From: Aquila chrysaetos chrysaetos
Lineage: Eukaryota; Chordata; Aves; Accipitriformes; Accipitridae
Length of the DNA stretch: 64,000 bases
Direction of reading: 5' to 3'
NCBI RefSeq assembly: GCF_900496995.4
Contig: NC_044011.1
Coordinates: 21,360,041-21,424,040, forward strand
Shown here: piece by piece, positions 37,141-48,845 of the stretch
Numbering within the stretch: the first letter of the stretch is position 1
Layout: each line of letters starts with the position of its first letter
Position numbers and translations under genes: made by a program
The notes under the pieces: model-generated
Seen by the model: only the letters and a program-made list of their open reading frames with translations
What the model was told of the DNA's origin: nothing
The model's database searches: none

Positions 37141-38279
37141 TGTGATGGGTTAACCCTGGCTGGTTGCCAGGTGCCCACCAAAGCCGTTCTATCACTCCCC
37201 CTCCTCAGCTGGACAGGGGAGAGAAAATATAACAAAGAGCTTGTGGGTCGAGATAAGGACAGGAGAGATATCACTCATCACTTACCGTCACGGGCAAAAC
37301 AGACTCAACTTGGGGAAATTAACTCACTTTATTACAAATCAACCAGAGTAGGGTAACGAGAAAAAAACCGAATCTCAGAACACCTTCCCTCCACCCCTCC
37401 CTTCTTCCCGGGCACAACTTCACTCCCGGCTTCTCTACCAACCCCCCCCAGCGGCACAGGGGGACGGGGAATGGGGTTTACGGTCAGTTCATCACACGTT
37501 GTTTTCTGCCGCTTCATCCTCCTCAGGGGGAGGACTCATCACACTCTTCCCTGCTCCAACGTGGGGTCCCACCCACGGGAGACAGTCCTCCACGAACTTC
37601 TCCAACGTGGGCCCTTCCCACGGGCTGCAGTTCTTCACGAACTGCTCCAGCATGGGTCCTTTCCACGGTGTGCAGTCCTTCAGGAGCACACTGCTCCAGC
37701 GTGGGTCCCCCACGGGGTCACAAGTCCTGCCAGAAAACCTGCTCCGTGGGCTCCTCTCTCCACAGATCCGCAGGTCCTGCCAGGAACCTGCTCCAGCGCA
37801 GGGTTCCCACGGGGTCACAGCCTCCTTCAGGAAACCCACCTGCTCCGGCGTGGGGTCCTCCATGGGCTACAGGTGGATATCTGCTCCACCGTGGACCTCC
37901 ATGGACTGCAGGGGGACAGCCTGCCTCACCATGGTCTTCACCAGGGGCTGCAGGGGAATCTCTGCTCCGGCGCCTGGAGCATCTCCTCCCCCTCCTTCTT
38001 CACTGACCTTGGTGTCCGCAGAGTTGTTTCTCTTACATGTTCTCACTCCTCTCTCCGGCTGCCGAATCTGCCTGTCCCAACTTTTTTTTCCTTCTTAAAA
38101 ATGTTATCACAGAGGCGTTACCGCTATCGATGATTGGCTCGGCCTTGGCCGGCGGCGGGTCCGTCTCAGAGCTGGTATTGGCTTTCTCTTGAACACAGGG
38201 GAAGCTTCTAGCAGCTTCTTACAGAAGCTACCCCTGTAACCCCCCCCGCTACCAAAACCTTGCCAACAAAACCAATACA
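37141..38279 (-). mobile_element. Long solo ERV LTR with internal minisatellite (1139 bp)
   Basis: On the + strand it runs from 'tgtgatgggttaaccctgg' to 'ccaacaaaaccaataca', giving TG...CA termini. It is flanked by a perfect 5-bp duplication gggta (37136-37140 and 38280-38284). On the minus strand AATAAA (+ strand tttatt, 37329-37334) lies downstream of the repeat array and a weak TATA-like TTTTTAAG lies near 38095-38102. The array at 37553-37985 has about ten degenerate units. No gag, pol or env sequence adjoins it. The 220-, 199- and 112-codon ORFs across it come from the GC-rich array and are not genes. Confidence 0.92.
37553..37985. repeat. Minisatellite inside LTR, about ten units of 40-52 bp
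   Basis: Units begin 'gctccagcgtgggtcc' or variants (gctccaacgtgggg, tctccaacgtgggc, gctccagcatgggt, gctccggcgtgggg, gctccaccgtgg) and continue through 'cacgggctgcagtccttcacgaact'-like tails. Units differ by many substitutions and length changes, so this is an old, degenerate array. Confidence 0.85.
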
Positions 38280-40514
38280 GGGTAACAGGTAAAAACCACG
38301 TCGTTATAAAGTCAAATGCACACATTAAGGCAGATGTGAACTCAACAATATTAACTGGCTTTTGGCAAGTCCAGCAGAAATCAGGAATACCTCTCAAACT
38401 GGGGTGTAAGCTCTTAAGAGCACTCACAAACCAAAGGACCCTTTATGTGGAAAAGAAAAAAGAAATAAACAAATGAAAGGATAGTTCTTCACATCATAAC
38501 AGCAAAGAAGAGAAGCCAACTTAGACCACAAATCCATTCTCTACATTTAGGTAATTCTTGCTTTTCAGTGAGATGAACGTTGCCATCTATTTGTCAGGAC
38601 ACTACCGAGGCCAGCAAAGGGCTTGCACATCCTCATCAGTTGGCTAACTGGACATTGATTTTGAGACTAATCTTACTCAGAGTTGCAACTTCAACTTTGG
38701 CTGTGTACTTCCTCTTTGCTTAGTATTTCATTTTAAATGTAAGATGATGCCTTTTGAGTACAACTTCCCTAAATAACACCGCTCTAGGGCAATGAACACA
38801 GATATTCTTCTATTCATTTTTTTAATTATAGCTGGTATAGTGAGCAAACACAAATAAAATTTATCTTTAAAGTCTTTGAGATTTTTGTAGCAAATAAAAA
38901 TTCAGCACTTATTTTTCTAAAGCTAAGATGCTCTAATGTGTTTTATATGACACTGATGTTGATAAATGTAATGAAGAAGTTGCAGTTTCCTGCAGAGAGT
39001 GAATTGTTGGCATTTTAAAAATCAGATTTAATAGAATTTATAATGACAAAGGATTCATGCTATCAGGCATTTGTGTGGTCATATTGATTTCTTTACCAGT
39101 GTATGGAAATAGAGTAGCAATTATGCTTGTTTCCTGCAGAAGTTAACAGTCTGAGTTACAGCTAATGCTTTCAAAATTATGGCTTCTTCATAGGCTATTC
39201 ATTTTTCTCAATTTCCTACAGCAAGAAAATACTTGTAAAACTTGATTTCAAGGGTTAGCAGTCTGATACTGGAGTTAGCAGAGAGGATAAAATCAACAGA
39301 AACTTTAATAAGAAGCTATGATAACTGCTCATTTTCTGAACAACTCTAATGGAAGCTAAAATTCTGTTTAGGTTATTGTTGTTACTACTACAGATGCAAA
39401 CTTATCCTCTAGCCTCTGAAAAACAAGGCTGTGATTCATATACCTAATTTCTAATGGGTAGCCTCATTAAATTCTTGCAGTGTTAAACTTCTCCATATGC
39501 ATACATTCACTGTGCTGCTGCTTCTGTGAGCTTTAAAATCACTCTCCACTTCCACGGGTTTCAAGGGACTTGCTTGCATCATAGTAAAAATTATTGCATG
39601 CAGTGGCAGTAGAATACAGACTATTAATTAATCTATTAATTTGTTCTAATTCCCTTGTTTGTCCACAGTAAGATGCCTATGATCATTGCCAATATCTTTG
39701 CAAATTAGCAGCTGTCTTCAAGAAGTAGCGTGTCATGTCCTGTTCCTAAGAGACATAGTCATAGGTGTGACTGGCCTGAGACATCCACCTGCAGGCTTCA
39801 CGAGGGATTTCACCAGATGAAAGACCAAATCACCTCCTCAAATGGGATCCAAAGCATTACTGGAATATTGGAAGCAAAGCCTTATCGCAGTCGGGGAGTT
39901 TGACAGGAAAGAAAAAAAAATAATGGAAGAAAAATCCAAGGAATTATTTTATTAAAACTCTGGGCCAATTAGCACTCATCCAGTTACTCTGAATGCCCTA
40001 CCCTCCCATTACCTCCAGACACAGCAAATAGAGGCTGGACTTAGTAATCTCAGAAAGTCTACATTGCAGGAGAGGTAGCCATCAGGGTACTTGGCTTTGT
40101 ATCACACTTTGCAGGAACCAGCACAAAACACATTGTTACCTGTTCTTTTACATCCTCCAGATGATGCTGAGACACCTCAGAGTCTCCCTGGTTCCTTTTT
40201 GCTGCAGCAATGCAGGAAACCCTTCTCCTGGTAACCCTGTTCCAGCCAAGGACTGTATTCCAACATCCTTTTTAATCTTTCCTTTTTACTGCTGCTCCTT
40301 ATGAATGACCTACTCCCATTTCCTCTGCAGATGTTCGTTAGTACTTACTTCCAACTACAGCTGTCCACGGGCCAGCCAAACCTTCCACCTGGTGACCAAG
40401 GAGCAGCATAGATTCAGGAAAGCAAATCAGAAAAACAAGTCATCCTGACTTGCACAGGATGACGAGACATTTGAAGCTGTCCAGTTCTATCCCTGCCTTT
40501 GCTGACAGGTGACG

Positions 40515-40558
40515 CCCAAGCGCACGTTTCTTGCCCAATCACACGTTTCTTACCCAAG
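40515..40558. repeat. 19-bp tandem repeat
   Basis: The unit cccaagcgcacgtttcttg at 40515-40533 is followed by cccaatcacacgtttctta at 40534-40552 and a partial cccaag. Confidence 0.85.
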
Positions 40559-40660
40559 ACTATTGGGAAGGTGTGCTCAGGAGGAGCCCAGGCAACAAAG
40601 GGTGTTCAAACCATGCCAAACCTGGGAGGTTGGACCATGCCAAGGCAGGCGGTTTGATTA

Positions 40661-40757
40661 CATGGTTTAGTGGTGGGCCTGGCAGTGTTAGGTTTATGGT
40701 TGGACTGAATGGTCTCAAGGGTCTTTTCCAACCTAAATGATCCTATGATTCTATGAT
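40661..40757 (+). repeat. CR1 LINE 3' end
   Basis: The string 'gtggtgggcctggcagtgttaggtttatggttggactgaatggtctcaagggtcttttccaacctaaatga' is a near-consensus avian CR1 3' UTR. It ends with the typical 8-bp terminal microsatellite 'cctatgattctatgat'. It is the clearest CR1 copy in the window. Confidence 0.92.
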
Positions 40758-43700
40758 CTAACTCTTTTAACCAACACTTCTGATTCTGTGACACTCCATG
40801 CCGAGTTCAATTAAACATGGAAATGGTGGCAATAACCACCTTTACCACTTGATCCTGGAAGGACCGTATCCACTTAAGACGTGAGGGACTTAAATTCCTT
40901 TACCCAAGAACGAATGTCTGTGCAGGTGCCAAAGGCTCTTAGCAGGATGTGTATGTTTCAATGGTCAATGTTTTATTGACCATTACCCCGGAGGGTCTGG
41001 CCTCACTGTACCTGTAGAGTGGGGATACACAGCTCACCCCTAACCCTGAGAGAGGCCAGACTCGTGGTGCAGAGGCACTCAGCATCCATGGCAAACCCAT
41101 CAGCCCACCTCCTAGGGCCCTCTCCAGCTGCTGTGAACCTCAGTTTGGGTACTCACCACACTGCCGCTCACTCAGAGGGGACGAAGGGACCCAGGGGGGA
41201 CATCCACCCTCCTGAGCTGCTCGCTGTGGTACGGCAGCCCTCAGTATTGCAGTGCCAAAGGTCTTCTGACTCTACTGAGTCTCAGGCACCCTCAGACTTT
41301 TACCACAAACCAGCAAACCCCACTGACTCAAGTCAGGTGCCGTGCAGCGGCCAGCCATGGCACCTCCTCTATCAAACAGCATCCAGCTACCCTTTAATGC
41401 CAACAACTGCATTTCAGGTGCGTGCTGCAGCTCAAAGCAGCTGATGGGAAGTACGTCACATCAGCCGTGCGTGCTCCTGCTCCACTTGGAAGCACTTTTT
41501 CCCACCATTAGGACAAAACCCCTGCCTTCAGGCATCTCTCCTTCCTTAACAAAACTCTGCTACAGTGTCACCACTCCCTCTTACATACTTGCCATCTCTT
41601 TCAGGAGTTCAAGACAAGAGAAGCCATTCATTATTTATATGGAACTAAGCCTTCTCCATTCATTTGAATGACTGTTTCAACTCTTATGATTTATTAAGTA
41701 TTTGCAAAGTTTTTCTTTTTCTTTGTTACATTACCATAACATATCAGTTCCTAAGGGGTTGTAACAGAGCAATATAACATCTGCATTGATTATGTTATGG
41801 CAAAACCTTTAAATGCATGGCTTCTTTATTCATGGTTTCTTGCGTATGCCCATATTTTTGCACATGTAATTTCTAGATGGCAGTGCTTCCTGTGCTAACC
41901 AGGCCAAGTTAGGCCATGGTCTGAAAGGTGATCCCCACAGCAAGCACACTTTAAGTACAATTCTGGACATGCCATGCCTACCTGTGCGATGGCCATTCAA
42001 TCTACGTGTCTGCAGTGAACCCTGCCCTGTGTGTGGTGGCTCCAGCCTTACTGCACATGTGATGAAGAGCCCTGACAATATAAGTTATCCAGATTCAGGC
42101 TTCTCCGATTCTTAAGATATGACTGACTCTGGATACCTACATTAATAATTATGTGTGGCTTTCTAGCCACCCGAGCAAGGGCACTAATAACAACAGGATC
42201 TTCCAAAGTGAATTGGAGGCCTCCATTTTAGGAAGACACCTAAAATAGGTGGTGGTGTCAAAACATGAATACTTGAACAGGTGACTTAAGATCAGACTTT
42301 TTAAAGGCATGTTAGCCATCCAAATATGGTAGTGCCTCCACCAACCAGCCTTAAAAAACCTGCAGCTGCTCAAAAATCATTTGTGACCACACACACAAAT
42401 ACAGATGTCTGACCTAAACCCAGCTGAGATTGCATCATTATACTACTTCTCAGGCCAGGAATGATACATATAGCAGCAGGGGACATAACTGAGACACCTG
42501 ACCGCAGTTTCTAGGCCAGATGCCGTAGTATGAAGGGCAGGTTTTACTCTGGGGACCCAGGCAGGAATATGTTTCCCTCCTGTTTCAGGTGTTTCCTAGA
42601 CACATTTCTGTTCTACGGGGCTGTATCTTAAGGTTATAAATGTTTCTGATAAAGAAGTTAAGAAGTCTGGTTTGCAGGACAGGCACATTTTTTTAGCATA
42701 TCATGATCCTGGTTTTCTGAAGGTTCATGAGAGACCTCCTGGGAGTCACGTCAGATCCTTTCTCCTTTGCACAGCAGGATTTCTCTTGCTATGTCTCACC
42801 TTACTGCTTAGCTATCCAATAAATTAATAAAGAGAAGGGGATGAAAGACAGAAAATGTCTTGACCAGCTCAGTGACACCTACGCATACAAATGACTTACT
42901 GAATCATTATTTTCCTCTGCTAATCCTTCCCCAAAAGACAGCAGAGTGATAGGCAATTCCTGGTCAATCCATTCAGGCTGCTCTTGATCCCACTTAATCC
43001 TTGGGTGCAACCTTCTGATATTCTGGGTGTTGTTTTCTGAGGACAGTATAAATTAAGTCTCTTCAGGAAGGATGTCAGTTGTTTTCCTCTTGAGGAGGCA
43101 TTAACTGATTTCCACCAGCAGAGGATCTTCATGCAGAGGCACACTTCATATTGCACACTGTTGGCCTCAAACATTTCTCAGAGCTCTTTGTGCTTCAGTG
43201 AGTGCCCTGGGTCAAGCTCAGCTGGGGATAGTGTTGTTATGATTATTACTTCTCTGTCTAGGTTAGATTTTTCCGTCTCGGTGAACTCACCTTGGATTTG
43301 GTTTTACAAAACAGGAGGAGTGCTCTTGGCTGTAGTCAGTGCTTGGGCCTGCTGTTTGGACTATGCAAATCAGGATTTGTAAATACACCATTCAAAATAG
43401 CTCTGCAGCTGTGACTTTTGAGGGTGGAAGAATGATTTTCACTTCCCTTATTGCAATGTTTAACTTTACGGGTTTTGGTAATATCAGTAGATGGAGTCAA
43501 ATCAAGACCACATGCCGTATTCTCCTACATATAACACCTGATGTAATATGATGGTGAATCATAATTAGTCTTCTTAGTTGAATTAGAGACAGGGAACAAC
43601 TCTGGTAAAGGTACTAACAAGAGTGGTCACTGGGAGGCTTACCATGCTTTCCTGCTCTTAGTCCTTAAAATAAGCAGTTTATTTTTAGAGTGATTATTGG

Positions 43701-43909
43701 CAGCATGGTAGATTCAGCAGTCTGAAGCATTTTGCTGGGAGAAGACCACTTACTTTGGAATTTCCTTATTGATAAAATCCAGAGCAGAGTGTGTGTATAG
43801 CTATCTATGCACTGGCCTGCAACGGTGAAGAGAGTCTCCTGAGGAAGACTTGCTTCAACTCAGCCATGATGTGGGGGAGATGAGGGTCAGCTGCAGGTGG
43901 GACAGATAG

Positions 43910-43945
43910 TGGCACAGAGATTTGGCACAGAGATCTGGCACAGAC
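43910..43945. repeat. 13-bp tandem repeat
   Basis: The unit tggcacagagatt/c is repeated at 43910-43922 and 43923-43935, with a partial third unit tggcacaga. Confidence 0.8.
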
Positions 43946-46900
43946 AGTACTGCCACTCTGGCTGCTGTGGAAGAGGGTGGGGTGGACAAGGAGGTCTATC
44001 TCCATTTCCACCCTTTTCACTGAAGAGAACCTATATGCAAAGGATCCACACACATGCTGGAGCTTGGATATCAGAACTTTGTCCTTGGACAATTTTGCAT
44101 TTTTTTAGCAACAGCTTGTAAGAGGCAAGAGGCAAAGCATTTGCAAAAGATCCACAGTTTAATGACCTTCAGGGTTTAGAATATGTACTTATCTCACCTG
44201 AACTTGTGTTTAGGGAATGCTCTGTAAAGGTGTATTTCTAATTACGGCTGTGTATATGAATGATTTTTGATTGATGCTGATTTGTTTTACTTATGAGTTT
44301 AAGATTACTCGTTTTGTTCAGTCAATCAACCTACAAAGAGCAAAGGAAGATGCAACAAGCAATTTTTAAGGTGTTTCAGTTCACTGTGAGCAATAGCAGG
44401 ACTTTCTGAGATGTTTCTTTTTCTAAAGTTCTGGAGAAGAGCACTGTTTAAACAAGATCTGTTGATCTCTTGCCCAAGCTCTTAGTGAAATACAAACATC
44501 TGATCCTTTGTTTTCAGCTTATGACTGAAAATAACTGCCATTTTGCATACCTTGGAAATCATGAACATCTATTTTATAGTCTTTTATAGTAAATGACAAA
44601 AATATCTTAGGAAACAAGGTGATGAAGAAGCTCTTTCACAAGAGGTACTTTATGGGGGGAAGATGAATAACTGTTGTTACATTGAAACTAGTAGCATGAG
44701 GAATAACCTATAAACTCTGTCTGGAGGAACACGAGTCATTAATCAAAACACTCTTCACTACTACTCAGAACAATTTTATTTTGCCCTCCTCAGCTTTCTC
44801 TTTGAAAGCTTGGACAGATTCACATATCAGATAAGGAAAAAATGCTATTTAACTTATTGTTATACTTCTTTTGTTTTCAAAATGTGACTGAATTTCATAA
44901 CCAGAAAGGAAGAATCACAAATGAATGAGTTCTGTTTGTATTTTCCTTTGGATACTGCCATGTTACAATTTTTTAAATAACAGCATGGAGGGTAGAAAAG
45001 TCGGGCAGTCTTCCCCTTGATGTGGACAGTATGCACTTATTTCCCATCTATCTTCTACTGAGCCGAACAGCAAGACCATTGCCTCTTGATTGCACTGGCA
45101 AAACCTAGCAGTCTGCGCCTGAGTTTTAACCTGTCTGGCAGAATAAAGATTCAACAGCACGGAACTGATGAGTATGCAAAGGAGGTTGCAAACATGAAAG
45201 GCAGAAGGCTGTACATTACCAGAACAAAAGCATCCCGATCTAACCCTAAATCAATTGGTTAAACCAAAAAAATTCTTACTCATGACTGCAAGATGGCTGG
45301 CATTCAGGATACACAAGGCACACAGGTCTGTTCCTATAGTGAGCACAAAACACAAACAACGCCTTTCTCATTCTACATCTGGATTTCAAAACATGTCTGA
45401 TAGCATCTTTTAATATTTTCAAGCACTTTTTGTTGAAGTTCCACTGAAGACTATTAAGCTGCTACTGTTTTATTGAATTAATGCAAAGGCAAAAATTTCC
45501 TGAAATGTTTTCTGAGTAACAGTGTAAGTTTGTCTTTTCCATCTATAATTTAAAAATTGCCCAGGGCAGGCTCCCTGCATGTTTAATTACAACCATTTAA
45601 GTATTTCCATAGAAAGATCAGTTTTGCAAAGCTGTATTGGATCATGGCCACATCTCTGAACTTGCCTATTCCCTCCTCATGTTCATGTTGTTCTTTACGA
45701 ATACATTCGGTAATGTCTGACACTATGTGCATTGAAATGAGTCTTTTATTTACACTCCTGATTTAAACTATTTACAGAGTAAAGCATAGGCTATGATTTT
45801 CTGGGCAATTGCTCTCTTTATTGATGGGAGTAAAAGTATCAGAAAAGTTTTTGTCTTCACTAATAGCAGGCACAGATTCAGGGGGGATGTGTCAGCAGCC
45901 TGATGTTCTAAACTAAAATTAAATTCCGTTTTGTCCAAATGGTTTTTTTTATTGCTTGTGGACAATAAACATGATCTGTAGTAATATCTATGCAGTCCAC
46001 CTAACTCACTTTTCGTCCGTTAACACACCCAATAATAGTCACCACCCAAGTGTAGTCAATGTACCACCATTGTCAGGCATAAACACTGCGTGTCTCACCC
46101 AGGAGAATTTCCAACGGAAGTCAACAGCAACTTAGACTGAGAAAGGAGCATAGGATTACAGATAGTGTTGAAGCCAAAAGCTGTGTGCATTCATGGATAC
46201 ATGCATACATGTGCACTATTCCATACAGTAAACATATTTCTTAGAAACATGAGCAGTACTCAGAATGAGAGGGAGATGGCTGAAAAGCATGACTATGACT
46301 TGATTTCAACTGCATCTCTCATGGTCAGGGAAAGGTAAAAAATAAAAAAGGACCCTTGCAGTCCCAAACTGATGCATCTGAGCCAGTTAACATCCCCAAC
46401 CCTGTCATGCTTAGCATCCCCTCCCTTCTACTGGGCTTCTGGGGCTAAGGAGGTCAGGTGAAGAAGCAAAGAAACACCCCATGCCTGCCAGCAAGTTCCT
46501 TGGAGAAGCAAATTGCTCCTTAACACTTGCCACACAGCATCTTATCAGGAAAGATTATCATCTCTTTCCCAGGCTTGTTTGACAAAGGCAGGAGCTAATC
46601 CCGACACCATCTCATAGCCCCAACAGCTAAAAAGGAGTATAAATCAACTTATCAAGGATTGGATTTTTTTGCAAAATTAACATAATCGTAAATGGTATTC
46701 TGACTTTTTCCATTGTATATATAACTTCACTTCTTGAACTATGTTTTATAATAAAGAAAAAATTATTCAACCAAATCAGTCTTTTAGCCGCTTTGGATAG
46801 CAGTTAAATTCTGCTCTTAACCACTCTCTTGTACAATCAATCTGGAGTAAATCTACGGAAGTTAAGGACTAATGCAAATTTGCTGTCATGTAAATGAGAG

Positions 46901-48344
46901 AGACACTGTCCCGCTAAAATTAGATTCTTAGAGATTAGATTAGAGGTGATAGCAAAGCATATGGGCAGTGCCAAATTCTGGCAGGAAGCAAAGATATGCA
47001 AATGTGTTGGTTTTTTTTTTTTCTTCAAGAAAAAAAGAAAATGGAAAAGGAGACACTGAAATTGAGGGGCTAGTTTCACTCTTTATAACATTGACATACT
47101 TCAACCACTTGTGACAAGGTTTCCAGTCTAGAAGCCAGGCTTAAGTCTTTCTCAGGCTTTAAGCCAAGTCAGCTGGGACATTTCCAAGAACAAGGGTGGG
47201 GGAATAAAAAACCACCAGAAGGCCTCCTCCCCCCACTTCTGCTTAAAATGCCAACAATGTTTATCCACAGGAGTTCAAGAAGTTTCAACTGAATGCGGAA
47301 AAATTTCCAGTTAGAGAAAGCAGTGTGATCTTTCATCAAAGTACCTTTTCGATCTCTGTGAAAAATCTGGCCAAAATTCATTGACAGGACAGACATTGCC
47401 CATTTGAGTACCTGAACTCGCTACAGGTCCTCTCATCTCTGCATGTATATTTAAGCCCATGAGCGAGCAGGATTACTTGCCTTGTGACCATGGCTTTGAA
47501 GTTTGGGAAGCTATTTTTTGTCCGTGGAGCCAGAATTGAGGCTAGAAACCTCATTTTCTCACCACACCCACAGAGTGGGCCTTTGTATCTGGACAAGGGC
47601 ACCAAGTGCCCCATTTCTAATGCAGATGGCACGGGGGCAAACCCGCAGGAGCTGGAGGGAGGAGACATGGAGCAACAGAGACAGCTAATTGGGACAGAAA
47701 CTAGTGTGGAATACATGGAAACGGCAACTGGGGAGAGAGGTCCATCAGGAGCTCCACTATAGTAACAGGTGTCATATATTTAATGTATGCAGTTTTTTAG
47801 TTTCTAATCTTCCTCTGCAAAGTGGAATTAGATAAACAAGCGAGACATTAATTTCCAGACACAGCCTCTCATTTTACTAGTCAACACAACCCATACTGAC
47901 CATCACTTCAAAGTGGGTTGATACGCAGCAGTCAGGTATCAGCTCTTGCTTGCGTGATCTTCCTTTTACGCAGAAAAGCCTGAGAGGGAAATGGCAGGGA
48001 GGGAAATGGCAATGAAAGGACTGAGAAACCAAAAACCGGCAAAAGGGTGCCAGGATGGAGGAGATAAGCTGGAAGGGAACAAATCAACTGGGAGGACAGC
48101 GAATCGGGTCAGCTGGCAGGAGAGGAGCTGGCAGGGGTCCATCTGAGAGAAGGAGAAGGGCTTATGCCCCAGCACTTGTAACTGCTAGAGCCTCCCCAAG
48201 TATTCAGTCTGTAGCACCCCACAAGCACAGCACGCTCCCTCTCAGGGTCCCTCACCTCCTTCTGCTCTCACTGGCAGTTGCACTGAGCAGCTGCGCACAA
48301 ACTCAGCGAGAGCTCTGTTCGCAACAGAAACGTGTTATTTCTCA

Positions 48345-48495
48345 CGATCCCAGAGTTGCTAAGGCGGGAACGCACCTCTGCAGACCCTCTAGTCCAACCA
48401 GGGTCAGGTGAAGCAGGGTGCTCAGCTCCCTGCCCAGCTGGATTTTGAGTCTATCCAAGGATGGAGACTCCATAGCCTCTTCCCACGTTCAAACG
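48345..48495. repeat. CR1 LINE fragment just upstream of the IL20RA promoter
   Basis: The words 'acctctgcagaccctctagtccaaccagggtcaggtg...ctgcccagctggattttgagtctatccaaggatggagactccatagcctcttccca' follow the CR1 order: gacctctggagatc, agtccaac, gggtttgagtatctccaaggatggagactccacaacctc. It ends about 250 bp before the IL20RA start codon. Confidence 0.85.
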
Positions 48496-48537
48496 CACGA
48501 TTTAACGCCAAGTAATGGGAAAAGTCAGGCATCTGAA

Positions 48538-48742
48538 CCCGCCCGGCTCCTCCTCCCCTCCCCAAGATGTAGCCACACACACACCACCACCACCACCCCC
48601 CCCCCCACCACCACCACCCCCGCCCGCCCGGCTCCTCCTCCCCTCCCCTGCGCGCCCCGCCCGCCGCCGGTCGGCTCCTTCCACTGGCGCGGCGGCGGCG
48701 CTGGCGAGCGCGGCGAGCCCGGGCCGGGGGATGTGAGCCCCC
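48538..48742 (+). promoter_or_regulatory. IL20RA: IL20RA GC-rich promoter / 5' UTR region
   Basis: The start of a GC- and CpG-rich block that continues through exon 1 into intron 1 (to about 49170), in sharp contrast with the AT-rich flanks. There is no TATA box. It includes pyrimidine-rich 'ctcctcctcccctcccc' motifs (Sp1-type candidates), a C/A microsatellite and, immediately before the coding start, ATG-TGA at 48731-48736. The transcription start site cannot be seen. Confidence 0.65.
48573..48622. repeat. (CA)n/(CCA)n/C-run microsatellite
   Basis: Consecutive CA units, CCA units, a run of C, and CCA units again. The minus strand carries G-runs. It produces proline-rich and glycine-rich spurious ORFs on the two strands. 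Confidence 0.85.
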
Positions 48743-48845
48743 ATGGGCGCCGGCTGGCCGCGGCGGGGGGCGGCCTGGCTGCCGGTGCTCCCGCTGGTCC
48801 CGCTGCTCCTGCCGCTCCTGCCGCCGCCCCCCGCGGCGCACGCAG
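48743..48845 (+). CDS. IL20RA: IL20RA coding exon 1 (signal peptide)
   Basis: It encodes 34 residues, MGAGWPRRGAAW, a Leu/Pro-rich hydrophobic core (LPVLPLVPLLLPLLPPPP) and the cleavage-type end AAHA, plus one base. The donor is gtaggt at 48846. The ATG context is weak at -3 (C) but has G at +4. Length and Leu/Pro richness match the human leader. Frames that continue past the donor are GC-rich read-through, not coding. Confidence 0.9.

Larger units (their letters stand above)
38280..48340. other. Intergenic spacer, LTR to IL20RA promoter
   Basis: No gene recognised in about 10 kb. It holds a 19-bp tandem repeat (40515-40558), a CR1 3' end (40661-40757) and a 13-bp tandem repeat (about 43910-43945). 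The 141-codon ORF at 41019-41444 has no recognisable domain. Confidence 0.5.

Noticed and set aside
37471..38133. 220-codon + strand ORF, with 199- and 112-codon ORFs in other frames
   Set aside because: Lies within a solo LTR and is produced by its GC-rich minisatellite; all three frames are open and none shows a protein domain.
20835..38279. Full-length endogenous retrovirus between LTR copies
   Set aside because: LTRs each have their own flanking duplications, lie in mixed orientation and families, and no gag, pol or env-like sequence lies between them.
41019..41444. 141-codon + strand ORF in the spacer
   Set aside because: Low-complexity Ser/Pro/His composition, no domain, overlapping frames also open; likely fortuitous.
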